From CAMDPA01 sp964574325 (GTDB lineage Bacteria > Pseudomonadota > Alphaproteobacteria > Rhizobiales > Hyphomicrobiaceae), in contig CAZNMY010000009.1 in assembly GCA_964574325.1 (NCBI GenBank), positions 31,595 through 95,594 of the forward strand: a stretch of DNA of 64,000 bases. The letters are read 5' to 3'. Within the stretch, counting starts at the first letter, position 1; each line of letters starts with the position of its first letter. The position numbers were made by a program, and so were the translations under genes. Under the pieces are notes generated by a model, which had not been told where the DNA came from, did no database searches, and was given only the letters and a program-made list of their open reading frames with translations. Positions 60,449 to 64,000 of this stretch are shown one piece after another.

Positions 60449-61228
60449 TCAAGCGACCGCCCGGAAATCGCGCCACGAGATCTGTTCGCGGGTGACCTCG
60501 ACGAAGCTCTGCGGGGGGACGGCGAGCCAGTCGTCGCGGCCGTCGTCGAGCGGCTCGGAGACGAGAAGGCGGCCTGAGTTGTCGCGGCGCTGGCGGGTGT
60601 AGAGCGTCTCGGGCTTGCCGGTCGAGGCGTAGCGGAGTGCGTAGATCTGCTCACCGTTCGAGAACGCGGCGGTGACGCGCAGCGGCTCCTCGATCCGAAG
60701 CTCGCGCATGTGGCTCTCGATCATCGCGAGCGTGCGCGATGCAGCACCCGCCGGGTCCTGGTCGAGGCCGTTCGCCAGCATCAGCAGGAAAAGCGCCTCG
60801 CTGTCGGTGGTGCCGAGGCGGTGTTTGAAGAGGTCGTCGGGGATGGCGCTGTCGACGCGGCGGCGCAGCGTATCCCAGCCGCCGATCTTGCCGTTGTGCA
60901 TGAACATCCAGCGGCCGACGGAGAACGGGTGGCAATTCGCGCGGGTGGTCGCAGTGCCGGTCGAGGCGCGGATGTGCGCGAAGAACAGGGGCGCCTTGAT
61001 CTGATGGGCGAGCGACAGCAGGTTCTCGTCGCTCCAGGCCGGGCGGACGTCACGGAACAGTCCGGGCGTCATGCGATCCGAGTACCAGCCCAGCCCGAAG
61101 CCGTCACCGTTGACCGCACTGCGGGCCTCTTTGCTCGACCGGCTCTGCACGATCAGGCTCTGCTGCGGCGTCGTGACGAAGTCCTCCAGGAACATCGGTT
61201 CACCGAGGTAGGCGATCCAGCGGCACAT
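60449..61228 (-). CDS. Class II glutamine amidotransferase (YafJ/EgtC-like)
   Basis: 259 residues, starting MCRWIAYLGEP, so Cys2 becomes the N-terminal nucleophile after methionine removal. NGDGFGLGWYSD, FFAHIRASTGTATTRANCHPF and MFMHNGKIGGWDTLRRRV are the glutaminase-domain landmarks of the Ntn amidotransferase family. No synthase domain is attached. Related proteins act as stand-alone amidotransferases, including EgtC-type amidohydrolases. It starts 10 bases from the MITE-like element, which therefore forms most of its leader. It lies downstream of alaS on the same strand. Confidence 0.88.
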   Translation of the reverse strand: MCRWIAYLGEPMFLEDFVTTPQQSLIVQSRSSKEARSAVNGDGFGLGWYSDRMTPGLFRDVRPAWSDENLLSLAHQIKAPLFFAHIRASTGTATTRANCHPFSVGRWMFMHNGKIGGWDTLRRRVDSAIPDDLFKHRLGTTDSEALFLLMLANGLDQDPAGAASRTLAMIESHMRELRIEEPLRVTAAFSNGEQIYALRYASTGKPETLYTRQRRDNSGRLLVSEPLDDGRDDWLAVPPQSFVEVTREQISWRDFRAVA

Positions 61229-61238
61229 GGTGATCCCT

Positions 61239-61335
61239 CGTAGGTCGGGTCAAGCGGAGCGCGACCCGACGAATTCAAGGCAAACCGCAGGTGTCGGGTC
61301 GCGGACCGCAAGGGCGGCCCTTGACCCGACCTACG
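61239..61335. repeat. MITE-like element (copy 3), between alaS and the amidotransferase
   Basis: Perfect 16-base terminal inverted repeats, CGTAGGTCGGGTCAAG and CTTGACCCGACCTACG, bound a 97-bp element. It starts one base after the alaS stop and ends 10 bases before the next gene's start, reading on the minus strand. The ends match copies 1 and 2; the interior differs. Confidence 0.88.
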
Positions 61336-61336
61336 A

Positions 61337-64000
61337 TTACGCAGAAGCCAACTTCGCCTCGATGGCAGCCAACGCGTCGGTGGACTTCGATCCGTCCGGA
61401 CCGCCGGCTTGCGCCATGTCGGGACGCCCGCCGCCGCCCTTGCCGCCGAGGGCTTCGGCGCCGACGCGAACGAGATCGACGGCGCTGTAGGACTTGATCA
61501 GGTCCTCGGTGACGCCGACGGCGAGGCCGGCTTTGCCGTCCTCGGTCACGCCGACGATGACGACGACGCCGGAGCCGACCTGGGATTTGCCGTCATCGAC
61601 GAGGCCGCGCAGATCCTTCGGGTTGAGGCCCTGAACGGTGCGTGAATAGAACTTCACTTTGCCCACCGTCTTGATCGCCGAGGCCGCCGCGCTGGCTGCA
61701 TCGCCACCACCGCCGCCGCCTCCGAGCGCGATCTGGCGCTTGGCGTCGGAGAGTTGCTTTTCGAGCGTGCGGCGCTCGTCCATCAACGTCTTCACGCGCT
61801 CGACGATGTCGTCGGGCTTGGTTTTCATGAGGGCGGCGATTTCACGGACGCGCTCGTCCTGTTGCGAAAGGTAGGCGCGTGCGCCGTCTCCCGTGAGCGC
61901 TTCGAGGCGGCGGACGCCGGCAGCCGAGGCGCTCTCGCCGACGACCTTGACGAGGCCGATGTCGCCGGTGCGCTTGACGTGCGTGCCGCCGCACAGCTCG
62001 ACCGACCAGGCCTTGTTGCCTTTCCGTGGGGTCAGACCCTGCGGGGCTGACCCCGGTGCCGGGGGGGGCGTAAGTGGGGTCAGACCCGCAGGGTCTGACC
62101 CCATCGAGACCACCCGAACCTCGTCGCCGTACTTTTCGCCGAACAGCGCCATCGCGCCGGACTCGATCGCGTCGTCCACCGCCATCAGGCGCGTCTGGAC
62201 GGGGGTGTTCTGCTGCACGATCAGGTTCGCGAGCGCCTCGACTTCGCGAACTTCTTCCGCGCTCATCGGCTTGGTGTGCGAGAAGTCGAAACGCAGGCGG
62301 TCGGGCGAGACCATCGAGCCCTTCTGGGCGACATGGGTGCCGAGGATCTGGCGCAACGCTTCGTGCAGGAGGTGCGTGGCGGAGTGGTTGGAGCGGATCG
62401 CGCCGCGGTTGACGTGATCGACCTCCAGCTCGACATGATCACCGATCTTGAACGAGCCCTTCTCGACCTTGCCGACGTGCACGAACAGGTCGCCCAGCTT
62501 TTTCTGGGTGTCGGTGACGCGGAACAGCGCGCCCTTCGGGCCTTTGATGAGGCCCTCGTCGCCGACCTGGCCACCGGACTCGCCGTAGAACGGCGTCTGG
62601 TTCAGGATGATCGCGCCGTGTGCGCCGGTCTTGAGGTCCTTCACTTCCTTGCCGACCGAGACGATAGCGCGGATCTCGCCTTCGGCGGTCTCGGTGTCGT
62701 AGCCGAGGAATTCCGTCGCGCCGACCTTTTCCTTGACCTCGAACCAGACGGTTTCGGTGGCGGTGTCGCCCGAGCCCTTCCAGGCGGCCCGCGCGTCTTC
62801 CTTCTGCTTCTCCATCGCGGCGTTGAAACCGGCGTTGTCGACCTTGATCCCGCGCGCCTTCAGTGCGTCCTCGGTCAAGTCGAGCGGGAAGCCGAAGGTG
62901 TCGTAGAGCTTGAAGGCGACGTCGCCGGCAAGCGTCGCGCCTTTGTTCATGCCCGTGGTCGCTTCGGAGAGCAGGCCGAGGCCGCGCTCGAGCGTCTTGC
63001 GGAAGCGGGTTTCCTCGAGCAGCAGTGTCTCGGTGATCAGGCCCTGGGCGCGCGTCAGCTCGCCGTAGGTCTCGCCCATCTGGCGGATAAGCGCGGGTAC
63101 GAGGCGGTGCATCAGCGGCTCTCTTGCGCCGAGCAGATGAGCGTGGCGCATGGCGCGACGCATGATGCGGCGGAGGACGTAGCCGCGGCCTTCGTTGAGC
63201 GGCAGCACGCCGTCCGCGATCAGGAAGCTCGACGCGCGCAGGTGGTCGGCGATGACACGGTGCGAAGCCTTGTGCTCGCCCTCGGCCCTGACGCCGGTCG
63301 CTTCCTCGGAGGCCGCGATCAGGGCACGGAAGAGATCCGTTTCGTAGTTGTCGTGGGTGCCCTGCATCACGGCCGAGATGCGTTCCAGGCCCATGCCGGT
63401 GTCGATCGACGGCTTGGGCAAGCTGACCCGATCGCCGGGGCCACGCTGCTCGTACTGCATGAACACGAGATTCCAGATCTCGATGAAACGGTCGCCGTCC
63501 TGATCGGCCGAGCCCGGGGGGCCGCCGGGGATCTTGTCGCCGTGGTCGTAGAAGATCTCGGTGCACGGGCCACACGGGCCGGTGTCGCCCATGCGCCAGA
63601 AGTTGTCGTCGCTCGCGATGCGGATGATGCGGCTGTCGGGCAGGCCCGCGACCTTCTTCCAGATGCCGAACGCCTCGTCGTCGTCGTGATAGACGGTGAC
63701 CGACAGCTTCTTGGCGTCGAGGCCGTACTCCTTCGTGACGAGGTTCCAGGCCAGTTCGATCGCGCGGTCCTTGAAGTAGTCGCCGAACGAGAAATTGCCG
63801 AGCATCTCGAAGAAGGTATGGTGGCGCGCGGTGTAGCCGACGTTGTCGAGGTCGTTGTGCTTGCCGCCGGCGCGGACGCACTTCTGCGAGGTCGCCGCGG
63901 TCTTGTAGGGGCGGTGCTCCTGGCCGGTGAAGACGTTCTTGAACTGCACCATGCCGGCGTTGGTGAACATCAGCGTCGGGTCGTTGCGCGGCACCAGCGG
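61337..64000 (-). CDS. alaS: Alanyl-tRNA synthetase (N-terminus outside window)
   Basis: 887 residues are visible; about 30 N-terminal residues lie past the right edge. The catalytic domain shows PLVPRNDPTLMFTNAGMVQFK, CVRAGGKHNDLDNVGYTARHHTFFEMLGNFSFGDYFK and GMGLERISAVMQG. The editing domain has HSATHLLHEAL, and its zinc cysteine is in VELCGGTHV. The C-Ala domain ends the protein, with a poly-glycine hinge (GGGGGGG) before DAASAAASAIKTVG. It charges tRNA-Ala and clears mischarged Ser/Gly. Just before the CGGTH motif is an unusual insertion of about 29 residues relative to E. coli AlaRS, encoded by two palindromic repeats. The frame is intact across it. Confidence 0.96.
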   Translation of the reverse strand, partial: PLVPRNDPTLMFTNAGMVQFKNVFTGQEHRPYKTAATSQKCVRAGGKHNDLDNVGYTARHHTFFEMLGNFSFGDYFKDRAIELAWNLVTKEYGLDAKKLSVTVYHDDDEAFGIWKKVAGLPDSRIIRIASDDNFWRMGDTGPCGPCTEIFYDHGDKIPGGPPGSADQDGDRFIEIWNLVFMQYEQRGPGDRVSLPKPSIDTGMGLERISAVMQGTHDNYETDLFRALIAASEEATGVRAEGEHKASHRVIADHLRASSFLIADGVLPLNEGRGYVLRRIMRRAMRHAHLLGAREPLMHRLVPALIRQMGETYGELTRAQGLITETLLLEETRFRKTLERGLGLLSEATTGMNKGATLAGDVAFKLYDTFGFPLDLTEDALKARGIKVDNAGFNAAMEKQKEDARAAWKGSGDTATETVWFEVKEKVGATEFLGYDTETAEGEIRAIVSVGKEVKDLKTGAHGAIILNQTPFYGESGGQVGDEGLIKGPKGALFRVTDTQKKLGDLFVHVGKVEKGSFKIGDHVELEVDHVNRGAIRSNHSATHLLHEALRQILGTHVAQKGSMVSPDRLRFDFSHTKPMSAEEVREVEALANLIVQQNTPVQTRLMAVDDAIESGAMALFGEKYGDEVRVVSMGSDPAGLTPLTPPPAPGSAPQGLTPRKGNKAWSVELCGGTHVKRTGDIGLVKVVGESASAAGVRRLEALTGDGARAYLSQQDERVREIAALMKTKPDDIVERVKTLMDERRTLEKQLSDAKRQIALGGGGGGGDAASAAASAIKTVGKVKFYSRTVQGLNPKDLRGLVDDGKSQVGSGVVVIVGVTEDGKAGLAVGVTEDLIKSYSAVDLVRVGAEALGGKGGGGRPDMAQAGGPDGSKSTDALAAIEAKLASA
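62012..62098 (-). repeat. In-frame palindrome insertion inside alaS (two 27-bp copies)
   Basis: Copy A is 62028-62054 (arms GGGGTCAGACCC and GGGGCTGACCCC, one mismatch) and copy B is 62076-62102 (arms GGGGTCAGACCC and GGGTCTGACCCC), separated by 21 bases. On the coding strand each gives a GS(D/A)P(A/Q)GLTP peptide. Together with the spacer they encode the 29 residues between VVSMG and AWSVELCGG. The intergenic copies at 38870 and 54858 show that the element is mobile or dispersed. Confidence 0.9.

Overview
The window is GC-rich chromosomal DNA of an alphaproteobacterium, most likely of the Hyphomicrobiales (rhizobia-like) group. The evidence is codon usage, the LapB-type type I secretion genes, an ECF sigma/anti-sigma pair, a Liv-type transporter, several glutathione transferases, and several families of short palindromic intergenic repeats. 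The species cannot be fixed from sequence alone. No rRNA, tRNA, CRISPR array, phage or insertion sequence with a transposase was seen. Two genes run off the ends: an RTX protein on the left and alaS on the right.

Layout. 1-6.6 kb: the end of an RTX calcium-binding exoprotein followed by its probable type I exporter (TolC-like outer membrane protein, ABC permease/ATPase, HlyD-like adaptor). 6.7-14.1 kb, minus strand: a co-directional run of an exported DUF900 hydrolase, an exported PAAR-motif protein, an exported TPR-CHAT protease-like protein, two glutathione-transferase-fold enzymes and a dienelactone hydrolase. 15.1-18.8 kb: an ECF sigma factor with a membrane anti-sigma factor, convergent with an exported subtilase. 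19.0-25.2 kb: a glutathione transferase, a hydrolase, and an ABC exporter (MacA-like adaptor, FtsX permease, LolD-like ATPase). 25.3-32 kb: Cu/Zn superoxide dismutase, a caspase-fold protein without its cysteine, and on the other strand a haem-binding membrane sensor, a Ser/Thr kinase, a class III cyclase and a TPR protein. 32-40.2 kb: a GH10 xylanase, two hydrolases and a complete branched-chain-amino-acid-type ABC importer. 40.4-47.6 kb: a molybdenum hydroxylase large subunit facing a 3-hydroxyacyl-CoA dehydrogenase / FO synthase / F420-NADP oxidoreductase run. 48-54 kb: two M16 peptidase-family proteins, a heptose-bisphosphatase-like HAD enzyme, an acyl-CoA dehydrogenase and a degenerate nucleotide-sugar dehydratase. 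54.9-64 kb: M3 oligopeptidase, cysteine-cluster protein, TauD-like dioxygenase, GIY-YIG protein, class II aldolase-like protein, glutamine amidotransferase and alaS.

The most unusual things are these. (i) alaS carries an in-frame insertion made almost wholly of two copies of a 27-bp palindrome that also occurs twice between genes. (ii) The kinase and the cyclase at 28-31 kb share a C-terminal helical module (two copies in the kinase, one in the cyclase). They sit beside a haem sensor and a divergent pseudo-caspase, which suggests one signalling system. (iii) An ECF-linked envelope cluster combines CHAT, subtilase, DUF900 hydrolase and a Sec-exported PAAR protein. (iv) A GIY-YIG gene is framed by 58-bp repeats in inverted orientation. 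(v) A fused FO synthase and an F420-NADP oxidoreductase sit in a proteobacterial background.
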